Shown in pieces: positions 8,894 to 17,038 of a DNA stretch of 49,522 bases. A program made the translations under genes and the position numbers. The stretch is taken from NCBI GenBank assembly GCA_028704155.1, contig JAQVLN010000005.1, forward strand, positions 1 through 49,522, written 5' to 3'. The notes under the pieces are model-generated. The model did not search any database. It was not told the origin of the DNA and saw nothing but the letters and a program-made list of their open reading frames with translations. The stretch's first letter is position 1, and each line of letters begins with the position of its first letter. Source of the stretch: Desulfitobacteriaceae bacterium (GTDB lineage: Bacteria > Bacillota > Desulfitobacteriia > Desulfitobacteriales > Desulfitobacteriaceae).

Positions 8894-10078
8894 CTATTTA
8901 ATCAGAACCCACTTGCTGTCTGTTACATTCACCATAGCCATACAGCTGTCGTCAAGCCCATTATGATTTGTTTCCGACATATTGAATACACCGGAAATTC
9001 CAACAAAGTTTTTGGTCTTTTCCAACGAATCACGTATTTTAGCTCGATCGGTACCGGATTCATTGATCGCATTAACCAACATGTAGAAAGCATCCCAGGC
9101 ATGTCCGCCGAAGGTGCTGGGTGGAGTGTTATATTTGGCAGTAAAGTCTGTTGTATATGACATGAGAACTTGTTTCTGAGGATCATTGTCAGGCAGCTGG
9201 GCAGCTACAACAATTTTACCTACCGGGAATTCAATTCCGTTAGCAGCGTCGCCGGCAAGGTCAAGAAAGTTTTGGTTAGCAATGCCGTGGCTGTGAATCA
9301 TGGGTATGTTTAAAGCGATTTCACGGTAATTACGGGTTACAATCGAAGCAGAGGGAGGAATCGCCCACACCATAACCGCCTGGGCATCACTGTTCTTAAT
9401 TTTAGCCAGTTGGGCAGACATATCTTTGTCGGTTGCCTCAAACTTATCCAGCAAAACAACACTTATGCCATTATCTGCCGCGGCTTGGTTCAAGGCCTTT
9501 TGCCCCCCGTCACCGTATGCATTATTCATATAAAGGATGGCTGTTTTTTGAATACCTTTAGATTTTGCGTATTTAATCATACTGTTGGCAATTAGCTCGT
9601 CACTTTGGGCCATTTTAAAAACCCACTTGCGCTCACTTACCGGCTCTACTATTTTACTATTGGTAGCCAGCGATATCAGGGGGACTCCTTCCTTCTGCAC
9701 CGTATCAACCATAGCCAGTGACGTTCCGCTGGCGCTTGAGCCGATAATAGCCACTACATTCTCCTGGTCAATTAATCTTTTAACAGCTAAAACACCTTCT
9801 GTTTCTTCGCTTTTATTGTCAAGAATAGTCAATTTAACCTGACGACCATTGATTCCGCCCTTGGCATTCAACTGGTCTGCCAGCATCCGCAAGGTATCTC
9901 TTTCCGGAATACCGAGGGAAGAAGACGAACCGCTGATATCAAGCACGGCACCTAGATTTATTGTTTCACCTGATTTGGATGCAGAATCTGTATTATCCTG
10001 TTTAGAACAGCCACCTGCAAAAACCAAGGTTAATAAAGTCAAAATACTAATTGATAAGACAATTATTCTTCTAACCAT
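8894..10078 (-). CDS. livK: LivK-type substrate-binding lipoprotein
   Basis: This 394-residue extracytoplasmic solute receptor is of the type-1 periplasmic-binding fold (Peripla_BP_6). The N-terminus is a lipoprotein signal peptide with the lipobox AGGC, cleaved before Cys24. The mature protein begins NLGAVLDISGSSSSLGIPERD, then VKLTILDNKSEETEGVLAVK and the conserved IIGSSASGTSLAMV ligand loop. It delivers substrate to LivHM. Family members bind branched-chain amino acids, amides, urea or aromatic and aliphatic acids, and sequence alone does not decide among them. The downstream acyl-CoA ligase argues for an organic acid. The gene is first in the operon, with AATGGAGGCTG ahead of its ATG. Confidence 0.93.
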   Translation of the reverse strand: MVRRIIVLSISILTLLTLVFAGGCSKQDNTDSASKSGETINLGAVLDISGSSSSLGIPERDTLRMLADQLNAKGGINGRQVKLTILDNKSEETEGVLAVKRLIDQENVVAIIGSSASGTSLAMVDTVQKEGVPLISLATNSKIVEPVSERKWVFKMAQSDELIANSMIKYAKSKGIQKTAILYMNNAYGDGGQKALNQAAADNGISVVLLDKFEATDKDMSAQLAKIKNSDAQAVMVWAIPPSASIVTRNYREIALNIPMIHSHGIANQNFLDLAGDAANGIEFPVGKIVVAAQLPDNDPQKQVLMSYTTDFTAKYNTPPSTFGGHAWDAFYMLVNAINESGTDRAKIRDSLEKTKNFVGISGVFNMSETNHNGLDDSCMAMVNVTDSKWVLIK

Positions 10079-10120
10079 TTAATCAGCCTCCATTGAATAA
10101 TATTATCATTTACTAAAAAA

Positions 10121-10147
10121 CAAAAAAACACCCCCGAATGAGAGTGC
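10121..10147 (-). terminator. Attenuator-like terminator in the liv leader
   Basis: On the minus strand the stem CACTCTC / GGGGGTG (10146-10140 and 10135-10129) closes on a four-base ATTC loop and is followed by seven U residues. It lies between the promoter at 10201-10229 and livK. An upstream GAATGA (10167-10162) is complementary to TCATTC, which spans the terminator loop and stem (10141-10136). A GGTCG/CGACC hairpin (10175-10171 and 10155-10151) encloses that segment. Mutually exclusive folds are therefore possible. I cannot match it to a known riboswitch. Confidence 0.6.
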
Positions 10148-10200
10148 CCCGGTCGACATCTTCATTCTACCGACCTACCAATACTACTATGTTAATACTG

Positions 10201-10229
10201 ATTATATAACCACCTGCCTTTAATTCCAA
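10201..10229 (-). promoter_or_regulatory. Strong sigma-A promoter of the liv operon
   Basis: On the minus strand TTGGAA (10229-10224) and TATAAT (10206-10201) are separated by exactly 17 bp. Transcription would start near 10194, giving a leader of about 115 bases that contains the attenuator-like hairpin. Confidence 0.75.
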
Positions 10230-10328
10230 AAGAAAAAAGGTTCGATTCAAATCACCATTCTTCAACACTGCAATATAAATTTATCATAATATTGGAACAG
10301 ATACAATAGCAAAAAATGCAGGGCCTTT

Positions 10329-12743
10329 TTAGTGATCCCTGTTAACAATGTAATTCAGCAACTGTTTGAGAAAAGTGGTATCAACCTGAATATCAGCCAA
10401 TTTCTCAATAGACTGACAGTAATGGTCCCACATTTCTTTTTGGGCATCCTCAGGTCCGAGAATTGTCACAAAAGTTGCACTGCTGTTCTCAGTATCTTTA
10501 CCGGTGAGTTTTCCGAGCAAGTCAGGATCACCTTCGGCATCAAGCAAGTCATCCTTGATTTGGAAGGCAATACCGGCATGACGGGCAAATTCTTTTATAG
10601 CCTTGATCTGAGCTTCTGTTTCCCCGACAAGAAGGGCCGGCATAACAAGTGAAGCCTCAAAAGCAAGCCCGGTTTTATAAAAACACATCGTGTTCAACTG
10701 TTCCAGGGTTAATTGTTTGCCTTTGGAATCCAGGTCCATCAATTGTCCCTTACACATTTCCTGAGTTGAGTAGGCTACATAACGAATTAAATCCAGCATA
10801 GTTTGGGAAGAAAAACGGTTAAGATAAGTGAGTTCTTCAATAGCCTTTTGGGTCAAAAAGAGACCGGTTAATTCAGCTACGGCAATATTATAGGTTAAAT
10901 GCAGAGTAGGACGGCAACGGCGGGTATCGGCATTATCCTGGGAAGGCAGATCATCGTAAATTAGTGATGCTGTATGCATATATTCCAATGAACGCATAAG
11001 CGGTATTATCGCTTCCGGCTCTAATCCATACCCCTTGACACCAATAGCCCAAGCCATCAACGGCCGGATGTGTTTCCCCCCACCTTCCAAGCTGTAATTA
11101 GCAGCATTGACAATTGTTTGATTAAGCAAAGGATTACTGAAAGTTTTGGGAATACTCATCATACCGCTGATCTGTCTACCTATATTTTTTATAGTATCTG
11201 TGAAGGCTTCGCGTTCAGCTCTTTCTTTTTTCAGCATAGTAATCATCCGATCACAAAGTAGTTTGTCCAGAAAATCTACACCATCTGCTTTACTGACCAT
11301 ATTCTGTACAATATCGTTGAATTTTGAATCAGCAGGAGTAAACAGCAACATAACTTCATTATATTTTTCAGTTCCTATTCGTTCTTTAAAACGTTTCAGT
11401 TCATTAAAGGTACGGTCCAGAATCACTTCACAGGTTTTGTTATCGGAATGGTACACATTATGAATCAGATTACAAATTACTGTCCAGTATAACTCAAAAG
11501 GGTTGATCAAGTCTGGCCGCAGATTATGATATTTCATATAGTAGGTATAGGGTGTTACTGTACCTTCCTTTATGTCTTCAAACATATCTGCAAAATCATC
11601 GGCCAATTGGTTATAGATGCCATAATAAAATATCCTGTTGACAAAGCCGTCATCCTCAGTGGCACCGATTACCGAACGGGCTATCAATCTGGAATAAGAT
11701 GACTTCAAAATAATCGGAATATATAAATCTTCATTGCTGTAATTAGGACAGGACAGATCTTTCATTCTGTCTACTTCTTGTGAATGAAAAAACACATAAG
11801 CCTGCTCAACAAATAATCTTAAAGCATCAGGCGGCTGATTGGCCTTGATATACTCGAAGAAATCCCGTAGTTCCGACTGGATATGGTGTATCAGTTCAGC
11901 ATGTTTCCCAGCCCATTCTCTTAATTCCGGCACATATCCGGTTATCAGTGTTGTACGGATTAGATCAGAATACTCGATTTTCTCGTCAGGGAATAAAACA
12001 TTGGAACCCAAAAGATCATCGATTAACCAATAGGTCAGACCATATGAATAACCCAGCCGGATAGCTTCCTCTATTTTGCGGGACTTTACTTCCGGTGAGG
12101 TCTTATTACCGATTTCTTCAATCGCATGCATCAGGACACTGGCAATAATTTTAAACAGTTTTCGTTGAGCGTTCTCGGCATCCATCTCTTGCGGAAGATA
12201 ATTGGACATAGTCTTCAGTTTATCCATCAGCCACAGCATTGTTGATTCAACGCCTTCTTCCTGAGCCTTTCTGTACCACTTAACCAAGCTTATCTCCTGA
12301 GCTTTGTCTGCTTTATTTGCAGAAACCAAACGGAGCAGTTGATCCTTTATACTATCAACAGCCTGCCGGATATGTGCTTGGGTAAGTGGTGAATCCAGTT
12401 CTTTTCCCATATCACGCATGAAAATATAGGAAATGCTTCGATCTAGATAATTATCCAGCTTTCCGGTGTAATCCAACCATTTGATATACTGGTGATAATC
12501 CAGCGGATTAAGTTTGTTATTCCTGCCTAAAAAATGTTGGAAATAACGAGTATTATGCTTGTATTTCCACGACTTAATATCTTCTATCAGGACCGGAACA
12601 TAGGTTCTGAGGGTAACCTGCTGGTAAAGAAATTTAAAATAAGCAGCAGCCTTCTGTTCCACCAACCGGTAACATTCTGTGCTATCAATAAGAGTGTCAT
12701 TAATCAGTTTTGGTGCGTGAGTGTCTAAAATTCTTGCATTCAT
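10329..12743 (-). CDS. Chimeric isoprenoid synthase: C-terminal polyprenyl synthase plus a divergent N-terminal domain
   Basis: This 804-residue protein is more than twice the usual size of a polyprenyl synthase. Residues about 520-800 are a full trans-prenyltransferase domain: GGGKHIRP (about 554), first Asp-rich motif DDLPSQD followed by TRRCRP (about 597-610), KTGLAFEASL, and second Asp-rich motif DDLLD (about 731). It should condense isopentenyl diphosphate with an allylic diphosphate; the DDx4D form fits farnesyl/geranylgeranyl synthases. Residues 1-500 are helical and unrecognised. They contain two acidic motifs in the order seen in class I isoprenoid synthases, YWLIDDLLGS (about 238-247) and NQLADDFADMFEDIKEG (about 378-394). 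The second resembles the helix-H motif of squalene/phytoene-type enzymes. This would make a two-domain synthase like fungal cyclase-prenyltransferase fusions, which is an inference. No membrane spans are seen. The gene is upstream of livK on the same strand, but livK has its own promoter. Confidence 0.85.
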   Translation of the reverse strand: MNARILDTHAPKLINDTLIDSTECYRLVEQKAAAYFKFLYQQVTLRTYVPVLIEDIKSWKYKHNTRYFQHFLGRNNKLNPLDYHQYIKWLDYTGKLDNYLDRSISYIFMRDMGKELDSPLTQAHIRQAVDSIKDQLLRLVSANKADKAQEISLVKWYRKAQEEGVESTMLWLMDKLKTMSNYLPQEMDAENAQRKLFKIIASVLMHAIEEIGNKTSPEVKSRKIEEAIRLGYSYGLTYWLIDDLLGSNVLFPDEKIEYSDLIRTTLITGYVPELREWAGKHAELIHHIQSELRDFFEYIKANQPPDALRLFVEQAYVFFHSQEVDRMKDLSCPNYSNEDLYIPIILKSSYSRLIARSVIGATEDDGFVNRIFYYGIYNQLADDFADMFEDIKEGTVTPYTYYMKYHNLRPDLINPFELYWTVICNLIHNVYHSDNKTCEVILDRTFNELKRFKERIGTEKYNEVMLLFTPADSKFNDIVQNMVSKADGVDFLDKLLCDRMITMLKKERAEREAFTDTIKNIGRQISGMMSIPKTFSNPLLNQTIVNAANYSLEGGGKHIRPLMAWAIGVKGYGLEPEAIIPLMRSLEYMHTASLIYDDLPSQDNADTRRCRPTLHLTYNIAVAELTGLFLTQKAIEELTYLNRFSSQTMLDLIRYVAYSTQEMCKGQLMDLDSKGKQLTLEQLNTMCFYKTGLAFEASLVMPALLVGETEAQIKAIKEFARHAGIAFQIKDDLLDAEGDPDLLGKLTGKDTENSSATFVTILGPEDAQKEMWDHYCQSIEKLADIQVDTTFLKQLLNYIVNRDH

Positions 12744-12936
12744 TTCGATATCCTTTCACTTGAAATAGTAAGCTAACAGATTAATCATTACTTACGTTTT
12801 CCTTAGCACACTCTGCACCCCGTATAAACGAGATCTAAAAATAACGGCTAAGTTACAAAAACAGTGTTATAATCCATTATACCTGATGGAAGCAGATTGA
12901 GAAAACTTTTTGCCAAAATTATGTATCTGCCCGATA

Positions 12937-12998
12937 TTAAAGGATTTATTTGTTAAAGGATTTATTTTTTTGATGCAGAATACTCTACAGAATACTCT
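12937..12998 (+). repeat. Two short tandem duplications upstream of the second DUF2889-like gene
   Basis: TTAAAGGATTTATTT occurs twice (12937-12951 and 12953-12967), and CAGAATACTCT occurs twice (12976-12986 and 12988-12998), each pair with one base between copies. They end 30 bp before the AGGAGG of the gene at 13038. They may be protein-binding half-sites or slippage products. Confidence 0.7.
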
Positions 12999-13037
12999 TT
13001 AAGACAGTCTATTGAACAATATTATTCAGGAGGATTA

Positions 13038-13865
13038 ATGATGAAAAGCCTTTTTCAATGCAATTGGTATACAGAGGTAAATCGTACCACCAACAGGCAG
13101 CTTAAGTCTAAAACAAGTTACCTGGATACACAGCGCGAAGCTGCTGCCTGTTTACTGGTTGATACAAATACATTCATAATTGGAGATGCCGTTCTGGAAG
13201 AACAAAGGTCTTTTGAATCAATAGGTTCCAGGTCCCGCCAAGTCGCCCCCCTGATTGGCTCACAGGCCCATTTGGGTGCCGGTCCCAACTTAAAAAAAAC
13301 AGCAGCCTTTCTTGATGACCCTCTGGCAGTTGCCTTATTTGCGGAATCAATCAAAGGAATTATTCAGGCTGAACGCTTTCTTCTGGAAGAACGCGGTTAC
13401 GCTTCCCTGGAAGACTTTTTTCTCATGTGGAGAAAAAACGGCCTGAACTCCTGCTGTTTGTACAGCAACCTGGACCGAGTAGCTTTTAATAAGATTGACC
13501 GGGGCGATTATCTTCGGCCTGAGGGCAATTTATTTGTCCGTTTTAAAACCCAAAACCTATATCGGTTAGGACAGGAGCAATACCTATTGACAGGCTATTT
13601 CAGCGACAGTCGGCACGAGACAAGTGTCATTCTTAAATTAAAAGGCACTACCGTAATAGAAGCAGACGGCGGATTCGTACGTGCTCCCAATCCAATTTGC
13701 CCGGAGGCGGATATTGTTCTGTCCAATCTGCTCGGTGTTGACCTAAAAGGCCTGGCTAAAAAAGAAATAGCAGCCATCCTGGGCAAAGGTCAAGGCTGCG
13801 TCCATATGATTGATCTGGTAAATGATTGTACACAAATACTCAGTTATCTCCAGCTTTCCAGATGA
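13038..13865 (+). CDS. DUF2889-like protein, second paralogue
   Basis: This is a 275-residue paralogue of the protein at 2867. They align end to end, with the same opening (M-K-x-L-F-Q-x-NWY), the DTQREAAACLLVDTNTF segment, the FVRFKTQ block and the closing GKGQGCVHMIDLVNDCTQI. The C-terminal half fits DUF2889. The N-terminal half repeats the pattern in weaker form (D-T-x-R-E, then IG-x-x-x-x-LG-x-G-x-x-x-K-K, then ending IIQA). The function is unknown. No signal peptide or transmembrane segment is visible. AGGAGG lies five bases before the ATG; a second ATG follows immediately. The gene diverges from the chimeric isoprenoid synthase and converges on sbcC with a gap of only 23 bp. Confidence 0.75.
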   Translation: MMKSLFQCNWYTEVNRTTNRQLKSKTSYLDTQREAAACLLVDTNTFIIGDAVLEEQRSFESIGSRSRQVAPLIGSQAHLGAGPNLKKTAAFLDDPLAVALFAESIKGIIQAERFLLEERGYASLEDFFLMWRKNGLNSCCLYSNLDRVAFNKIDRGDYLRPEGNLFVRFKTQNLYRLGQEQYLLTGYFSDSRHETSVILKLKGTTVIEADGGFVRAPNPICPEADIVLSNLLGVDLKGLAKKEIAAILGKGQGCVHMIDLVNDCTQILSYLQLSR

Positions 13866-13888
13866 TTTATAATTTCCTCACAATTATT

Positions 13889-16800
13889 TTATTTTCCACT
13901 AACTAATTTAATTGTACTGCCGGCAATATCTTTTTGGATTAGAATCTTTTTATCGATCTGATCTTTCAACTCACTGACGTGGGAAATAATACCAACAAGC
14001 CTATTTCCGGCCGTTAATCCGTGCAGCGTTACAATGGCTTGTTCCAGTGATTCGGCATCCAAAGCACCAAAACCTTCATCGATAAACATCGTATCGATTT
14101 CCACGCCTCCGGCGTAGCTTTGGATGACGTCGGAAAGTCCTAAAGCAAGGGCAAGCGATGCCTTGAATGACTCTCCACCAGACAGAGTTTTAACTGTGCG
14201 GACTTTGCCAGTGTAATTATCCTGGACATCCAGATCAAGACCTGACTGCGACCGGTTGTCGGCAGCATTCTCTTTGCGCAGCAGTTCATAGCGCGAATTT
14301 GTCATGATAGCCAGCCTTTTGTTGGCTTCCGCGATAATTTGGTTAAAGTAAGAAGCCTGCACAAATTGTTCAAAGGCTAGTTTTTGTTTGCCGGCAAGTT
14401 CGCCATTAGCAGTTTTGGATAAATTCATGATCACGAGATACTCTTTTTCCAAGCGACGGCGTTCGGCATCCGCTTCTATAATATATTTGGCAAGCATATC
14501 GTTGTTCCGGAGTCTGTTCGCGATTATTTGATAATCTTGATCGGCCTGATCTTTTTCTGCCTGCAAGCCATTTTGCTCTTTAAAAATCCTGGCTATGTCT
14601 TTTGGCTGCTTATCTTTAGTATCTTTCTGCAGCCTGATCAGGTCTGCATTCGCGGCTTTGTACGCTTCCCGGTAGGCAGCGTTACGTTCCTTCAGGTCGG
14701 CCAAAGCTTGCTCGGATATTAAGGCTGCGTGATACGAATCTGCAGCACCGAAGCCGGCCTCTTCATACTTAACTTTAAAATTCTCCAGGGCTTGTTCGAT
14801 GGCCCGGATTACAGTTTCTTTTCTCCTCTCCTGGTCTTCCAGCAAGGTATTATTGCTGTCTAAGGCCTGCTTTCTGCTGCGATAATCTTTTTCTGCTTTC
14901 TGCAGGGTGAGTTTTAATCTTTCTAATTTTCCGGTTGCCTCTGCGATCACTTGCTTGGCTGCTTTCAACGACGGGTATTCCAATTCCGCTTGGAGGTTAG
15001 CTATATCCCGCCCTGTTTTAGCCAGTTCAATATCCAGGTTCCTTTTCCGCTCCGTCAGCTGAGTAAGAGCATCTTCAACCTGCTTCATCTGCTCTTCGGT
15101 TTGCCGCAGCTCTGCTAAACATTTTTTTCTCCGGTCACTCTTGGCTTGCAATTCCTGTTTTTCGAGCGCTTGCTTCTGTTTGCGTTTTGCCACCAATTCA
15201 AGTTCATTTTGCACAAAAGACGCCAAAGTGGGAAGACTTTCCGGAATGCTTTGGGTGAATACATTCCCGGCCGTATCAAATAAATTCGCTATGGTTGTCT
15301 CGATTTCTGTTCGTTTCCGGCCGACTTTATCACTTAGCACTTGCATCGCCAGCTGTTTTTTATCCCGGTGGGCTTTCAATTTTTGAATATCGGCTTCACT
15401 TGGAGCATCAGCCGTTGGCTCGGCCTTATGCGGATGGACCGTGGAACCGCAGACTGGACAAGGATCTCCATCTGCCAAGCTTTTGGCCAGGATCCCGGCC
15501 TGTTCACGGAAGAAGGCGCTTTCTTTCTTAACATATTCTGTATTGGTATTGTTATAAATCTTCTCTGCGGTCAGAAAAGTCCTCTGCAGTTCGGAATACT
15601 CAGCTTGCATTTTCTTAACCGCGGAAATTCCTGACTGAAGATTATGAATACCTTTTTCCAGAGTTATTAATTGAGTCAGTGTAGTGTTACATGCTAATAG
15701 ACGGGTATCCACATCGCTTAAGCTTTCCGATTCCGCCGATAATTTATCTTTGTTGCCGGTAAGAGCTTGCTTTTGGTTATTCAGCTTGGCCAGGGACTCC
15801 TCCAAGGTTTTCTGGTCTTTTTCCTGCTTGTTCTTTTCCAGTCTGAGTGCCTCTGCCTTGTCATACTTGGGTAAAGTTTCTCTGAGTCGCGAGATATCGT
15901 TAGCCAGACTCACTCGCTTGGGCTCTTTTTCCTGTTCAGTGATCCAGGTGGTATGGAGGTTTTCTACTTGTGGCGCTTGGTCGGAGATGGTAATTTTTAA
16001 TTGCTGGATACTGTGGAGGAGTTCATCGCCTGCTCTTTTTTCCCGTAAATAAATAGCCTCCAGCGGTTTAACGCTGTAGAGCGCTTTTTCGGCGGCTAAA
16101 GCGGCCTTTTCATTTTGTTCTGCCCCCTCCTTCTGAAGTTGCAGCTCATGCAGGGTTTTTTGGGTGGCTTCCAGATCGGCAAAGGCTTTATTGATATACT
16201 CGGCTTCTTTCAATTCGGCAGCCTTAGAAAGCAGGGATTGCACCAGTGCTGCAGATTGTTGTTTTGCTTGCCCCTGAAGCATTTGATCGTCGGCAATTAA
16301 AGTCTGCACTAAAGACTGGATCTGTTCTGTTGCGTGAATATTGCGCCCGGACAAAAGTTCCGCCAACAACGGATAATCCTGATGTTCCTCGGCACATTGA
16401 ATACCGTCAATATATTGCAAAATGCTTTGAATAGCTTGCTCGCATTCCGATTTTAACTCTCTTTCTCGTCGTTTCAGCGTATCCTGAATGGTCAAATAAA
16501 TATCGGTGTTAAAGACCTTGCGGAAAATTCCCGCCCGTTCATTGCTGTCCGCCAGCAATAGCTTGAGAAATTCTCCTTGAGCAATCATGGCAATTTGCTT
16601 AAATTGTTTGAAGTTTATCCCGAGCAGATCGACGATTTTGTCAGTCACCTTATTGTTCCCGCTTATAACCTCGCCACCGGGCATAAGTAAAACAGCATCC
16701 GCATTTTCCTTGGTAAAGCCGGTCCCGCTTTTCTTGGGACGCTCATATTTGGGATTGCGCGTGACTTTGTAAATTTTCCCTTTATGTGCAAATTCCAATT

Positions 16801-17038
16801 CGACATAGGTTTTCGTATTGATGGCAGCAAAGTCACTGCGCAGAGTATCCACTGTCCTGATCGAGCCGCTGGCGCCGTCAAAAAGGGCGAAGGCAATCGC
16901 GTCAAAAATGGTTGTTTTACCAGCTCCCGTATCCCCGGTGATCAGGAACAAGCCCTCCTTGCCGATTTGCTGAAGGGGAAGTTCCACTTGCCCGGCGTAA
17001 GGGCCGAAAGCACTCATCACGACATTCAGTGGTTTCAT
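13889..17038 (-). CDS. sbcC: SbcC: ATPase subunit of the SbcCD nuclease
   Basis: This 1049-residue SMC-like (Rad50-type) ATPase works with SbcD to open hairpins and process double-strand breaks. The N-terminal Walker A is GDTGAGKTT (about residues 34-42) with the AQGEF Q-loop near 153. Long coiled coils follow, broken in the middle by the zinc hook CPVCG (DGDPCPVCGSTVHPHKAE). The C-terminal lobe has the ABC signature LSGGESFKASLALALGLSD and Walker B MFIDEGFGALD. Length and layout are complete. It starts with ATG overlapping the sbcD stop codon (ATGA), so the two are translationally coupled. Confidence 0.97.
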   Translation of the reverse strand: MKPLNVVMSAFGPYAGQVELPLQQIGKEGLFLITGDTGAGKTTIFDAIAFALFDGASGSIRTVDTLRSDFAAINTKTYVELEFAHKGKIYKVTRNPKYERPKKSGTGFTKENADAVLLMPGGEVISGNNKVTDKIVDLLGINFKQFKQIAMIAQGEFLKLLLADSNERAGIFRKVFNTDIYLTIQDTLKRRERELKSECEQAIQSILQYIDGIQCAEEHQDYPLLAELLSGRNIHATEQIQSLVQTLIADDQMLQGQAKQQSAALVQSLLSKAAELKEAEYINKAFADLEATQKTLHELQLQKEGAEQNEKAALAAEKALYSVKPLEAIYLREKRAGDELLHSIQQLKITISDQAPQVENLHTTWITEQEKEPKRVSLANDISRLRETLPKYDKAEALRLEKNKQEKDQKTLEESLAKLNNQKQALTGNKDKLSAESESLSDVDTRLLACNTTLTQLITLEKGIHNLQSGISAVKKMQAEYSELQRTFLTAEKIYNNTNTEYVKKESAFFREQAGILAKSLADGDPCPVCGSTVHPHKAEPTADAPSEADIQKLKAHRDKKQLAMQVLSDKVGRKRTEIETTIANLFDTAGNVFTQSIPESLPTLASFVQNELELVAKRKQKQALEKQELQAKSDRRKKCLAELRQTEEQMKQVEDALTQLTERKRNLDIELAKTGRDIANLQAELEYPSLKAAKQVIAEATGKLERLKLTLQKAEKDYRSRKQALDSNNTLLEDQERRKETVIRAIEQALENFKVKYEEAGFGAADSYHAALISEQALADLKERNAAYREAYKAANADLIRLQKDTKDKQPKDIARIFKEQNGLQAEKDQADQDYQIIANRLRNNDMLAKYIIEADAERRRLEKEYLVIMNLSKTANGELAGKQKLAFEQFVQASYFNQIIAEANKRLAIMTNSRYELLRKENAADNRSQSGLDLDVQDNYTGKVRTVKTLSGGESFKASLALALGLSDVIQSYAGGVEIDTMFIDEGFGALDAESLEQAIVTLHGLTAGNRLVGIISHVSELKDQIDKKILIQKDIAGSTIKLVSGK

